From assembly GCA_003551265.1 (NCBI GenBank), contig PUMG01000132.1, forward strand, positions 1-7,363: 7,363 nucleotides of DNA, written 5' to 3'. The notes under the pieces are model-generated. The model made no database searches and was not told the origin of the DNA. It worked only from the letters and a program-made list of their open reading frames with translations. Origin of the DNA: Halovenus sp. (GTDB taxonomy: Archaea; Halobacteriota; Halobacteria; Halobacteriales; Haloarculaceae). Shown piece by piece: positions 1 to 6,019 of this stretch. Each line of letters begins with the position of its first letter. Position 1 is the stretch's first letter. The position numbers and the translations under genes were made by a program.

Positions 1-1
1 G

Positions 2-94
2 TTCACACGGGAACTGCTGGACGCCGGTGCTGAGCGGATTGGAACCTCAAGCGGTGACGTGATTCTCGAAGAGTATCGAAACACCCACTCCTGA
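2..94 (+). CDS. deoC: Deoxyribose-phosphate aldolase, C-terminal fragment (cut by window edge)
   Basis: Only the last 30 codons and a TGA stop are in the window; the start lies outside to the left. The visible peptide contains GAERIGTSSGDVILEEY. The run G-A-x-R-I-G-T-S-S-G is the phosphate-binding end of the DeoC TIM barrel, where the family usually reads GA(T/D)RIGTSSG. DeoC cleaves 2-deoxyribose-5-phosphate to acetaldehyde and glyceraldehyde-3-phosphate in cytosolic nucleoside salvage. The assignment rests on this short motif alone, so another barrel enzyme with the same C-terminal loop is possible, though less likely. The 140 bases after the stop hold no gene until the tRNA on the other strand. 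Confidence 0.75.
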   Translation, partial: FTRELLDAGAERIGTSSGDVILEEYRNTHS

Positions 95-97
95 ATA

Positions 98-147
98 TCT
101 CTCACTGGCGTTCGAGAACAGCATGCGCCGTCCGGGAATTGAACCCG
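98..147. repeat. Distal copy of a 50-bp direct repeat (duplicated tRNA-Gly 3' end)
   Basis: Bases 98-147 are identical to 209-258, a fixed offset of 111 bp. The second half of the unit (124-147) equals the last 24 bases of the tRNA-Gly gene: part of the T arm, the 3' acceptor strand and the discriminator base. The first half (98-123) equals the sequence just beyond the tRNA. The rest of a tRNA is absent here, so this copy is not a functional gene. A repeated tRNA 3' end is the usual trace of tRNA-targeted integration (attL/attR), but a local tandem duplication would look similar. Confidence 0.85.
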
Positions 148-187
148 ATGCCAGCCGTGCTCACGCCGTTACGCGCGTCTGCCGTGA

Positions 188-198
188 TTCAATTCCCG
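188..198 (+). repeat. Inverted 11-bp copy of the tRNA T-arm core
   Basis: TTCAATTCCCG at 188-198 is the exact reverse complement of 133-143 and of 244-254, the T-loop core of the two direct-repeat copies. It lies in the 61-bp spacer between those copies and points the opposite way. It could let the spacer form a hairpin with either flank, or be a relic of a third tRNA-like end. Eleven bases is short enough for chance to remain possible. Confidence 0.5.
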
Positions 199-208
199 TA
201 GACAGATG

Positions 209-258
209 TCTCTCACTGGCGTTCGAGAACAGCATGCGCCGTCCGGGAATTGAACCCG
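209..258. repeat. Proximal copy of the 50-bp direct repeat, overlapping the tRNA-Gly 3' end
   Basis: Identical over 50 bp to 98-147. It covers 24 bases of the intact tRNA-Gly gene (235-258) and 26 bases of its downstream flank (209-234). Identity stops at base 259 inside the T-arm stem. A lone mismatch at 208 separates it from two more matching bases. Retention of the full tRNA at this copy fits the rule that an integrating element restores the tRNA on one side. Confidence 0.85.
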
Positions 259-305
259 GGCTAGAGCCTTGGGAAGGCCCTGTCCTACCACTGGACCAAC
301 GGCGC
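235..305 (-). tRNA. tRNA-Gly, anticodon CCC
   Basis: The minus strand folds as a complete 71-nt cloverleaf. The acceptor stem GCGCCGT pairs with ACGGCGC, followed by discriminator A. The D stem is GTCC/GGAC with loop AGTGGTA. The anticodon stem is GGGCC/GGCTC, with one G-T pair, around loop TTCCCAA. The T stem is CCGGG/CCCGG around TTCAATT. Loop positions 3-5 give anticodon CCC (plus-strand 271-273), which reads GGG glycine codons. No CCA is encoded and there is no intron. The 3' 24 bases are duplicated at 124-147. It is divergent from the methylthiotransferase gene, with about 145 bases between the two start sites. Confidence 0.95.
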
Positions 306-329
306 TCCAGCACTCAGTTGCTGACGTGC

Positions 330-337
330 ATTTGAAC
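330..337 (-). promoter_or_regulatory. Possible box A for the tRNA-Gly gene
   Basis: On the minus strand this reads GTTCAAAT, centred about 28 bases before the first tRNA base at 305. The distance is right for an archaeal TATA element, but the sequence is a weak match to the box A consensus. Confidence 0.3.
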
Positions 338-417
338 CTCTCTCCCTTTGAATCTGACGAACAGGTCGTCTCTGTTGTCGACTGGTGGAGCGGTGGCGAC
401 CGCCCGGAAACGTCGAG

Positions 418-422
418 TTTTA
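418..422 (+). promoter_or_regulatory. Box A for the tRNA methylthiotransferase gene
   Basis: GAGTTTTAGT holds a T-rich element centred near 420, about 30 bases before the ATG at 450. This supports a leaderless transcript starting at or near that ATG and argues against the longer reading frame that begins at 348. Confidence 0.5.
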
Positions 423-449
423 GTTGCTGGTTCTCCGATTGAGAGACAG

Positions 450-1706
450 ATGGCCCGGTATCACATCGAGACGTACGGGTGTACGTCGAACCGTGGAGAG
501 AGCCGCCAGATAGAGCGGGCGCTCCGTGAGGGCGGACACTACCGTGTGGACCGTCCAGAAGAGGCAGATGTCGCGATTCTCAACACCTGTACCGTCGTGG
601 AGAAAACCGAGCGGAACATGCTGAACCGGGCCAGAGAACTCGACGAAGAGACGCCTGCCGACCTCGTGGTCACGGGCTGTATGGCGATTGCCCAGGGCGA
701 GGCGTTCGAGCGTGCAGGCGTCGATGCAGACGTCCTCCACTGGGACGAGGTGCCAGAACACGTCCTGAACGGGGAGTGCCCGACGGTGACGCCTGACACG
801 GAACCGATTCTCGACGGCGTCGTCGGCATCCTTCCGATTGCACGCGGCTGTATGAGCGACTGTTCGTACTGTATCACCAAGCACGCGACCGGTAAAATCG
901 ACTCGCCCCCGGTCGAAGAGAACGTCCGCAAGGCGCGCGCACTCGTCCACGCGGGTGCGAGAGAGATTCGAATTACCGGCCAGGATACCGGCGTCTACGG
1001 CTGGGATGCCGGCGAGCGAACGCTTCACGTGCTACTCGAGCGTATCTGTGAGGAGGTCGACGGCGAGTTCCGGATTCGCGTCGGCATGGCGAACCCCAAA
1101 GGAGTCCACGGCATCCGCGAAGAACTCGCGCAGGTCTTCGCCGATCACGACGAACTCTACAATTTCCTGCACATCCCCGTCCAGTCTGGAAGCGACAACG
1201 TACTCGCTGAGATGCGACGTCAGCACACCGTCGACGAGTATCTCGAGGTGGTGGAGACGTTCGACGAGTACCTGGAGGAGTGGACGCTATCGACGGATTT
1301 CATCGTGGGGTTCCCGACAGAGACCGAAACCGACCACCAGCAATCACTCGAGCTGCTCGAGGAAACACGGCCGGAGAAGATCAACATCACGCGCTTTTCG
1401 AAGCGCCCCGGCACCGACGCCGCGGCGATGAAAGGCCTGGGCGGGCAGACGAAAAAAGACCGCTCCTCGGAGATGACCGACCGCAAGATGGCGGTCGTGG
1501 GGGCGGCCTACGAGTCGATGGTGGGCACCGAACGAGAGGTACTCATCGTCGAAGACGGCACGGGCGATTCGATGGTCGGGTACGACCACGCCTATCGGAA
1601 AATTGCGATTCCCGGTGCCGAGCGCGAGGGAGTCGAACTCGGTGAGTTCGTCACCTGCCGAGTCACTGGACACAACACAGTCTACGCGCTTGCTGAGCTG
1701 GTGTAG
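450..1706 (+). CDS. mtaB: tRNA t6A37 methylthiotransferase (archaeal/eukaryotic MtaB type, radical SAM)
   Basis: 418 residues. The family adds a methylthio group to N6-threonylcarbamoyladenosine at tRNA position 37, giving ms2t6A, using two [4Fe-4S] clusters and S-adenosylmethionine. The N-terminal UPF0004-type domain shows its three cluster cysteines, C11 (YGC), C47 (NTC) and C77 (TGC). The radical SAM motif CxxxCxxC is at C134, C138 and C141 (RGCMSDCSYC). A C-terminal segment from about residue 355 fits a TRAM RNA-binding domain. HIPVQSGSDNVL and DFIVGFPTET are typical family blocks. I chose the ATG at 450, not the in-frame codon at 348, because the peptide then begins MARYHIETYGC as in relatives and a box A lies 30 bases upstream. 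It is convergent with the CDF gene, leaving 38 bases between stops. Archaeal length and motif order favour MtaB over MiaB or RimO. Confidence 0.9.
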   Translation: MARYHIETYGCTSNRGESRQIERALREGGHYRVDRPEEADVAILNTCTVVEKTERNMLNRARELDEETPADLVVTGCMAIAQGEAFERAGVDADVLHWDEVPEHVLNGECPTVTPDTEPILDGVVGILPIARGCMSDCSYCITKHATGKIDSPPVEENVRKARALVHAGAREIRITGQDTGVYGWDAGERTLHVLLERICEEVDGEFRIRVGMANPKGVHGIREELAQVFADHDELYNFLHIPVQSGSDNVLAEMRRQHTVDEYLEVVETFDEYLEEWTLSTDFIVGFPTETETDHQQSLELLEETRPEKINITRFSKRPGTDAAAMKGLGGQTKKDRSSEMTDRKMAVVGAAYESMVGTEREVLIVEDGTGDSMVGYDHAYRKIAIPGAEREGVELGEFVTCRVTGHNTVYALAELV

Positions 1707-1727
1707 CAGCCGCTGTAGAGTTGTCGT

Positions 1728-1737
1728 GACAATTGTC
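1728..1737. terminator. Short perfect palindrome between convergent genes
   Basis: GACAATTGTC is a perfect 10-bp palindrome followed by TTT on the plus strand, in the 38-bp gap between two convergent stop codons. It could help end transcripts from either side. The stem is too short to be convincing alone. Confidence 0.25.
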
Positions 1738-1744
1738 TTTACAC

Positions 1745-2665
1745 TCACTGTGACGGCTGGTGCTCACCCTGGTCGACAGCATCCTTCCACTCACCCAGTC
1801 CCGAAGGGTCGAGATGCAGGTGGACGTCACCGACATCGTCGAGACGCTCGACCGCGCGCATGAGTTCACTCTCGGTGTCGTGGGCTTCTTTGAGAGAGAG
1901 GTCACCGTCGACTTCGACGTGGGCTTCGACCTCCAGCACCGGGCCATCGTAGAACACCGCGAGGTCGTGGACGCCGTGTGCACGCGGATGTGCCAGCAAG
2001 GTCTCGCGAACCTCCTGCTGTCGGGATTCGGGTGCGGCCTCACCGGCCAGATAGGAGATGTTCTCGCGAGCGATTTTGACACCCTGAGAGATAACGAGAA
2101 GACTCACGAGCGCGCCAGCGACGGCATCGAACACCGGAAACCCAAGTGCAAGACCGACGACGCCGACCAGCGCGGCTATCGTCGTGTACATGTCGTTGAG
2201 ACAGTCGACCGCGAGCGCCCGGAGTGCGGTCGAGTTCATCTCGGCGTTCATTCGCATCGTGTACCAGTAGACGAGGTACATGTCCACCATCGCAAACACC
2301 AGCGCGGCGATGAGCAGATAGCTGAACACCACGTCGCTGCCGAAGACGAGTCCGCGAGCGGACTCATAGAAGAGGTTTCCCCCGAGCAGAACGAGTACAG
2401 TACCGACGAACAGCGCGGTCAGCGGTTCGATTCGCGCGTGACCGTGGGGGTGGTCCTCGTCGGCGCTCTCGAACCGTGAATCACCCCAGACGAGAACGAC
2501 GACGCTGGCGACGAGGTCGGCGATTGAGTGGGCAGCGTCTGCAATCAGCGCGACGCTTCCGAAGGCGAGACCTGCCGCACCTTCGACGAGGATTTTGGCG
2601 ATGTTACCAACCACGTTCGCCCACCCGGCGCGGGCGAACCGCCGGCGTTCGACGGTCTCGTCCAT
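1745..2665 (-). CDS. Cation diffusion facilitator (CDF) family metal transporter
   Basis: 306 residues, normal for the family. CDF proteins are membrane dimers that export divalent metals in exchange for protons. About six hydrophobic segments span residues 15-200, followed by a hydrophilic C-terminal domain ending with HLHLDPSG. Helix 2 carries H46xxxD50 (ADAAHSIAD), the D71-HPHGHARIEPL block precedes helix 3, and helix 5 carries D154xxxD158 (VDCLND). The metal site is therefore His-Asp plus Asp-Asp, not the His-Asp pair in both helices expected of many zinc exporters, so I leave the metal open. The frame stays open upstream to a TTG at 2737, but those 24 codons have low third-position GC (about 9 of 23), unlike the strongly GC-ending codons after 2665. 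I therefore start at the ATG at 2665. The gene lies 157 bases downstream of the cystathionine enzyme on the same strand, probably with its own promoter. Confidence 0.92.
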   Translation of the reverse strand: MDETVERRRFARAGWANVVGNIAKILVEGAAGLAFGSVALIADAAHSIADLVASVVVLVWGDSRFESADEDHPHGHARIEPLTALFVGTVLVLLGGNLFYESARGLVFGSDVVFSYLLIAALVFAMVDMYLVYWYTMRMNAEMNSTALRALAVDCLNDMYTTIAALVGVVGLALGFPVFDAVAGALVSLLVISQGVKIARENISYLAGEAAPESRQQEVRETLLAHPRAHGVHDLAVFYDGPVLEVEAHVEVDGDLSLKEAHDTESELMRAVERLDDVGDVHLHLDPSGLGEWKDAVDQGEHQPSQ

Positions 2666-2700
2666 AGCTAATTTAGACTCACTCGAAACTTCAACGTTCG

Positions 2701-2730
2701 TATTAGAAGGCTCGAAATAGTTTATTTTAT
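2701..2730 (-). promoter_or_regulatory. AT-rich promoter region of the CDF transporter gene
   Basis: Two box A-like elements read on the minus strand: ATAAAATAAA at 2721-2730 and TTCTAATA at 2701-2708. They lie about 60 and 39 bases before the ATG at 2665, so either would give a short leader. The AT content stands out against GC-rich surroundings. No Shine-Dalgarno sequence is visible before 2665. Confidence 0.45.
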
Positions 2731-2822
2731 CCACCAATCCGGAGGCTTTGCCGAGTAAAGTTAACGAGTGTCCAGCAACAACGCGCCAGAACCAACAGAT
2801 ATGACATCTACCGTTCGCTCGG

Positions 2823-4031
2823 CTACGAGGGAGTTGTCGTCGCTTCGAGCGCCGCGAACCCGCGCTCGAAATCGGCTTTCAGGTCGCGGACGTCTTCGAT
2901 GCCCACGGAGATACGGAACATCGAATCAGAGATGCCAATTTCGGCACGACGCGCCGAACCAAGCGGTTCGTGTGTCATCGTCGCAGGGTGATTCACGAGC
3001 GTTTCGACGCCACCGAGGCTGACAGCGAGGTTCATCGTCTCGATCGCTCCGAGGAAACGCTGTGAGGCGTCGATTCCACCGTGGAGTTCGAACGTCAGGA
3101 CGCCCCCGAAGCCGTCCATCTGTTCGGCAGCCAGTTCGTGCTGGGGGTGACTTTCGAGACCCGGATAGTAGACGTCCGCGACCTGGTCGTGACTCTCGAG
3201 AAACGCTGCGAGTTCCATCGCGTTCGCCTCGTGCTGGCGCATTCGCAGGCCCAGCGTTTTCAACCCGCGCGAGAGAAGATAGGCGTCGAAGGGAGGCATC
3301 TGACTACCCAGCGCAACCTGCTGGTTGAATCCGACGGCCTCTGCGACGTGAGGGTCGTCCGTGATGAGCGTGCCGCCAACGCCATCGCTGTGACCGTTCA
3401 TGTACTTGGTCGTGCTGTGAGCGACGAGGTCGGCCCCGAGTTCGAGCGGGCGCTGGAAACACGGACTCGCGAACGTGTTGTCCACACCGAATATCGCATC
3501 GTGGTCAGCTGCAATATCCGCGATAGCGGCGATGTCACACAGACGCATCAGCGGGTTGGTCGGCGTCTCCATCCAGACCAGGCCGGTCTCGTCATCGACT
3601 GCCTCCGCAACCTGTGTTGTTTCTCTCGCGTCGACGAACTCAATGTCGAACCCGAGGCGAGCGTCGAACAGTTCCTCGAACATGCGTCGCGTCCCCGCAT
3701 AGAGGTCATCGAACGCGACGATGCGGTCTCCGCTCTCGACAGCGGAGAACACCGCAGTGGCAATCGCTGCCGTCCCCGAGGCGAACGCGAACGCCATCTC
3801 GCCGCCCTCAAGATCGGCCACCTGCTTCTCAACTGCGTGGCGCGTCGGGTTCGAAAGTCGGCCGTACAGAAACTCTCCCGCATCCGGGTCGACGTCCTCC
3901 AGACTCATCTCCGGGTCGATACCCGGAAGTTGATACGTCGATGACAGATGTATCGGTGCCACGACGTCACCGTTCGTCCAGTCGGCGTGTTCGGCGACCG
4001 CCCGCGTGTCGAATCGCTCTCTGTGGCCCAT
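2823..4031 (-). CDS. Cystathionine gamma-synthase / gamma-lyase family PLP enzyme
   Basis: 402 residues, usual for the Cys/Met-metabolism PLP family (fold type I), a cytosolic enzyme. Visible family features are YGR at 66-68 (phosphate contact from the partner subunit), SGTAA from S85, Y111 stacking on the cofactor, D184 in VDNTFASP (pyridine nitrogen), and the Schiff-base lysine K209 in HSTTKYMNGHSDG. The C-terminal SLGGVETLVNHPATMTH block is standard. The family makes cystathionine from an activated homoserine or splits it to cysteine; sequence reading alone cannot decide between synthase, lyase or a related sulphydrylase. An ATG at 4070 is in frame, but it lies upstream of the box A at 4055-4063. 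The ATG at 4031 sits 28 bases after that box and begins MGHRERFDTRAV as in relatives. It is divergent from the RNase P RNA gene. Confidence 0.9.
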   Translation of the reverse strand: MGHRERFDTRAVAEHADWTNGDVVAPIHLSSTYQLPGIDPEMSLEDVDPDAGEFLYGRLSNPTRHAVEKQVADLEGGEMAFAFASGTAAIATAVFSAVESGDRIVAFDDLYAGTRRMFEELFDARLGFDIEFVDARETTQVAEAVDDETGLVWMETPTNPLMRLCDIAAIADIAADHDAIFGVDNTFASPCFQRPLELGADLVAHSTTKYMNGHSDGVGGTLITDDPHVAEAVGFNQQVALGSQMPPFDAYLLSRGLKTLGLRMRQHEANAMELAAFLESHDQVADVYYPGLESHPQHELAAEQMDGFGGVLTFELHGGIDASQRFLGAIETMNLAVSLGGVETLVNHPATMTHEPLGSARRAEIGISDSMFRISVGIEDVRDLKADFERGFAALEATTTPS

Positions 4032-4054
4032 ACCTACACCTTCCTCATATCCGC

Positions 4055-4063
4055 TAAAATAAA
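4055..4063 (-). promoter_or_regulatory. Box A for the cystathionine enzyme gene
   Basis: On the minus strand this reads TTTATTTTA, a strong haloarchaeal box A centred about 28 bases before the ATG at 4031. It implies a leaderless or near-leaderless transcript and fixes the start choice. Bases 4064-4180 beyond it hold no gene that I can support. Confidence 0.75.
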
Positions 4064-4180
4064 TTTCCATCTATCGTTCATTTTTTCAGGGAGAGGTATG
4101 TTTGGCAATAATATCTACACACTCTGTTCTGCTTTTTCAGTCGACTCGGGTCAGGAGCACGGGGTTGCGGACCGAACGGC

Positions 4181-4188
4181 TTACTTTG
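4181..4188 (+). promoter_or_regulatory. Box A for the RNase P RNA gene
   Basis: TTACTTTG, preceded by CGAACGGC, is centred about 26 bases before the predicted 5' end of the RNase P RNA near 4210. Spacing and composition fit an archaeal TATA element with upstream BRE-like purines. Confidence 0.55.
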
Positions 4189-4209
4189 ATGGACGGAGTA
4201 CGTTCTACC

Positions 4210-4656
4210 GGCAGAGGGAGACCGACTCCCGTGTCCCGGTTGTGAGCAATAGCACAGACGTGGTGTTGCTCCCGTGAGGGACATGAGGAAAGTCCCCCCA
4301 CCGTCCGGGCAGGTGACCGGGCGCAAGCCCGGGGCGGGAGACCGTCGGCACTGGAACAGAAACGAGACCACTCACTCCGACCGATGAGGTGTGCGAACCC
4401 CGAGCGAGAAAGGCCACAGGCCGAGAAAGCGAGGGGGAGTTAACCCACCGAGGGAAGCGAGGCAGCGAAGTTGCCTCGAAGCGAAGCGGCGCGAGCCGCA
4501 GAGCGAGCGTGCTGGTACCCAGCACGTCGACGGGTGAGAACGGGTGGAACGGCGAATCCTCACCGGTGCAAGTCCGGACCGCAAGGTAGCCCGGACGTCG
4601 GTTCGGACGCTCAGCCGAATGTCGGTGGAACAGAAGGGGGCTTACTCCCCTCAGCC
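4210..4656 (+). ncRNA. rnpB: RNase P RNA, archaeal type A
   Basis: This is the catalytic RNA that removes 5' leaders from precursor tRNAs. Conserved region I, GAGGAAAGTCC, is at 4285-4295, and conserved region V, ACAGAAGGGGGCTTA, is at 4630-4644. These pair as P4 (AG, a bulged T, then CCCCC with GGGGGCT). P2 is ACCGAC at 4221-4226 with GTCGGT at 4621-4626. P1 is GGGAG at 4216-4220 with CTCCC at 4645-4649, extended outward to G4210 and C4656 with a bulge and a mismatch. P3 closes with TCCC at 4227 and GGGA at 4278. The ends come from P1 and are good to a few bases. The middle holds several strong hairpins, including GCGGC-GCGA-GCCGC with a GNRA loop and GTGCTGG/CCAGCAC. About 447 nt is a plausible archaeal length. 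Confidence 0.95.
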
Positions 4657-4661
4657 ACATG

Positions 4662-4667
4662 TTTTTT
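4662..4667 (+). terminator. T6 terminator of RNase P RNA
   Basis: A run of six T lies five bases after the P1 3' strand, in otherwise GC-rich DNA. A bare T-tract is a typical archaeal termination signal. No extra hairpin is needed or seen. Confidence 0.65.
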
Positions 4668-4685
4668 CGCCCAGTGATACGAGAA

Positions 4686-4691
4686 CTTAAC
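4686..4691 (+). promoter_or_regulatory. Box A for radB
   Basis: CTTAAC is centred about 28 bases before the GTG at 4717 and begins 19 bases after the T6 tract of the RNase P RNA gene. It supports separate, leaderless transcription of radB. Confidence 0.5.
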
Positions 4692-4716
4692 TGAGACCCC
4701 ATCTGAGTGTCGAACA

Positions 4717-5403
4717 GTGACGGAACCAGTTCCAACCGGGTGTGACGCTCTCGACGACCTTCTCGGTGGTGGGTTCGAGCGAGCGGCCGTGACGCAGGTG
4801 TACGGAGCGCCAGCGGCGGGCAAGACTAACGTCATCCTGTCTGCGGCCGTCGAAACGGCCGCAAGCGGTGAAGCGGCGTTGCTCATCGACACCGAAGGGC
4901 TGTCTATCGACCGCCTCCGCCAACTCGCCGAGAGTCATCCCGCAGCAGACGTCGACGAGATTGCGTCCCGAATCATCATCACGGAAGCCCATACCTTCGA
5001 AGAACAGCGTGAGGCCGTCCAGGACGTCACGGAGTTCGCCTCACAGGTCGAATTCGTCGGACTCGACAGTGCGACCGGCTTCTACCGTCTCGAACGGACA
5101 GAACAGGCCGACGGTGAGGCGCTTCGAGATGTCGCTCGACAGGTTACACATCTGCTGTCACTCGCACGCAAACACGACCTGGCTGTCGGGTTCACGAACC
5201 AGGTGTACACCGACCCCGACAGCGAACAGACGAGCGCCCTCGGCGGACACACGCTGAATCACTGGTCCGCTGTCGTCGTCCGCCTCGACCGGTTCCGAGG
5301 AGGTAATCGCCGGGCCACGCTCGAAAAACATCACTCGAAACCCGCTGGCGAGACGGCGAAGTTCCGTCTCACCGGGGAGGGACTGGAAAGCAGCGAGCGG
5401 TGA
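4717..5403 (+). CDS. radB: DNA repair and recombination protein RadB
   Basis: 228 residues. RadB is the archaeal RecA/RadA paralogue made of the ATPase core only, and is thought to assist RadA during homologous recombination. The Walker A motif GAPAAGKT is at residues 30-37, and a Walker B-like strand VEFVGLD ends at D117. The opening PTGCDALDDLLGGGFE is the typical KaiC/RecA-like lead-in. There is no N-terminal helix-hairpin-helix domain, which with the length separates it from RadA. FTNQVYTDPDS and the polar LEKHHSKPAGETAKFRLTGEG end fit RadA/RadB loop 2 and the last strands. The start is GTG at 4717, placed by the box A 28 bases upstream and by the position of the conserved N-terminus. It follows rnpB closely but seems independently transcribed, and is convergent with the acetyltransferase gene. 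Confidence 0.92.
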   Translation: MTEPVPTGCDALDDLLGGGFERAAVTQVYGAPAAGKTNVILSAAVETAASGEAALLIDTEGLSIDRLRQLAESHPAADVDEIASRIIITEAHTFEEQREAVQDVTEFASQVEFVGLDSATGFYRLERTEQADGEALRDVARQVTHLLSLARKHDLAVGFTNQVYTDPDSEQTSALGGHTLNHWSAVVVRLDRFRGGNRRATLEKHHSKPAGETAKFRLTGEGLESSER

Positions 5404-5409
5404 GTCTCA

Positions 5410-5491
5410 TATAGGGAGTAGTGTACCTGTACAGAGATTCTCGCTGCGATGGACAGCGAGAAATCGATGATGACGTACGCTAATCCCTACA
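5410..5491. repeat. 82-bp imperfect palindromic element, copy A
   Basis: The two halves are near reverse complements. The outer arms TATAGGGA and TCCCTACA pair with one mismatch. About 18 outer bases pair with four mismatches or wobbles, a looser middle follows, and a perfect 8-bp inner stem TCTCGCTG/CAGCGAGA (5439-5446 and 5454-5461) encloses a 7-base loop. It matches copy B at 6505-6586 over the same 82 bases without gaps, 62 identical by my hand count, plus GCTC just beyond both. It starts six bases after the radB stop. Its right end overlaps the last codons and stop of the acetyltransferase gene. It may be a mobile-element-derived repeat or a shared transcript-end structure. Confidence 0.85.
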
Positions 5492-5966
5492 GCTCTTTTT
5501 TCATCACAACAAACGGCAGGTCTACGCCGTTGATAGTCCGGGTTTTGTCTCCGTCGCGCTCGTATCCGACAGACTCGTAAAACGCCACAGCGTTGAGCGA
5601 GGAGACGATGGTGAGTCCTGAAATGTCGCGCATCCGGGCACGGTTCTCGAGCTGTCTCACCAGCGACGTGGCAATACCTCGTCTCGTGTACTCGGGATGA
5701 ACAAACACAGCATCAATTCGCTCCTCATCGATGTTGAGAACGGCGTATCCGGCGGTCTCGCTTCCTACTTCGGCGATGAGTGCATCGAACGTGTTGCTCT
5801 CGATGGCGCGCTGGAAGTCAGAGACTGCCTCACCATCGGGTTTCCACGCCCGGAGTTCTCTGGTGGTATAATCCGCGGTGTCGATGCCATCGATAGCTGC
5901 GTGTTTCGTCCACCACAGCGTCTGCGCGTCCGTGGTCTCCGCCTGTCGGAACCGGACAGAATCCAT
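5487..5966 (-). CDS. GNAT family N-acetyltransferase
   Basis: 159 residues, a single GNAT domain, probably cytosolic. GNAT enzymes move an acetyl group from acetyl-CoA to an amine. Motif A is IDAVFVHPEYTRRGIATSLV, where G97-I98-A99 fits the pyrophosphate-binding loop; the usual Gln/Arg that begins the loop is Thr94. Motif B is NAVAFYESVGYE at 125-136, with the tyrosine expected near the active site. The substrate cannot be told. The start is ATG at 5966, placed by a box A centred 26 bases upstream; a GTG directly before it (5969) is the only nearby alternative. The last two sense codons and the TAG stop lie in a sequence shared with palindromic element B, so the C-terminus may have been altered by insertion of element A. 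The gene is convergent with radB. Confidence 0.88.
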   Translation of the reverse strand: MDSVRFRQAETTDAQTLWWTKHAAIDGIDTADYTTRELRAWKPDGEAVSDFQRAIESNTFDALIAEVGSETAGYAVLNIDEERIDAVFVHPEYTRRGIATSLVRQLENRARMRDISGLTIVSSLNAVAFYESVGYERDGDKTRTINGVDLPFVVMKKEL

Positions 5967-5987
5967 CACTTCGAGGTTCCTCGTCGT

Positions 5988-5995
5988 CGTATAAG
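5988..5995 (-). promoter_or_regulatory. Box A for the acetyltransferase gene
   Basis: The minus strand reads CTTATACG, centred about 26 bases before the ATG at 5966, giving a leaderless start. It lies back to back with the plus-strand box A at 6020-6025. Confidence 0.6.
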
Positions 5996-6019
5996 AGTGT
6001 TCGTTACCGAGTTCCTACC

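Noticed and set aside
123..335. 70-residue open frame across the tRNA and its duplicated end
   Set aside because: It consists of the antisense of tRNA sequence and the 50-bp repeat; the repeated peptide MRRPGIEP is simply the translated tRNA 3' end.
348..449. Longer N-terminus for the methylthiotransferase starting at 348
   Set aside because: The extra 34 residues do not resemble the family, and a box A at 418-422 fits transcription starting at the ATG at 450.
1760..2479. 239-residue plus-strand open frame
   Set aside because: It is fully antisense to the CDF transporter, has no recognisable domain and is rich in His and Arg as expected of a shadow frame in high-GC DNA.
2666..2737. Longer N-terminus for the CDF transporter from a TTG (2737) or GTG (2734), with TTAACTTTAC upstream at 2756-2765
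   Set aside because: The codons in this stretch have far lower third-position GC than the rest of the gene, and the segment contains AT-rich box A-like sequences, so it is more likely a promoter region.
3081..3944. 287-residue plus-strand open frame
   Set aside because: It is antisense to the cystathionine enzyme, whose catalytic residues and promoter are clear; the plus-strand frame has no family features.
4082..4140. TTTTTCAG occurs twice (4082-4089 and 4133-4140) in the spacer before the RNase P RNA gene
   Set aside because: Eight bases in an AT-rich promoter region can recur by chance. No wider similarity surrounds the copies.
4205..4735. 176-residue open frame on the minus strand, and shorter frames on both strands, across 4389-4892
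   Set aside because: They lie over the RNase P RNA and the start of radB. The translated sequences are Arg/Ser-rich, show no domain, and are explained by the structured GC-rich RNA gene.
5466..5472. ATGATGA in copy A and GTGATGA in copy B resemble the C box (RUGAUGA) of archaeal C/D guide RNAs
   Set aside because: No D box (CUGA) lies at a suitable distance in either copy, and the bases are part of a long palindromic arm, so a C/D guide RNA is not supported.
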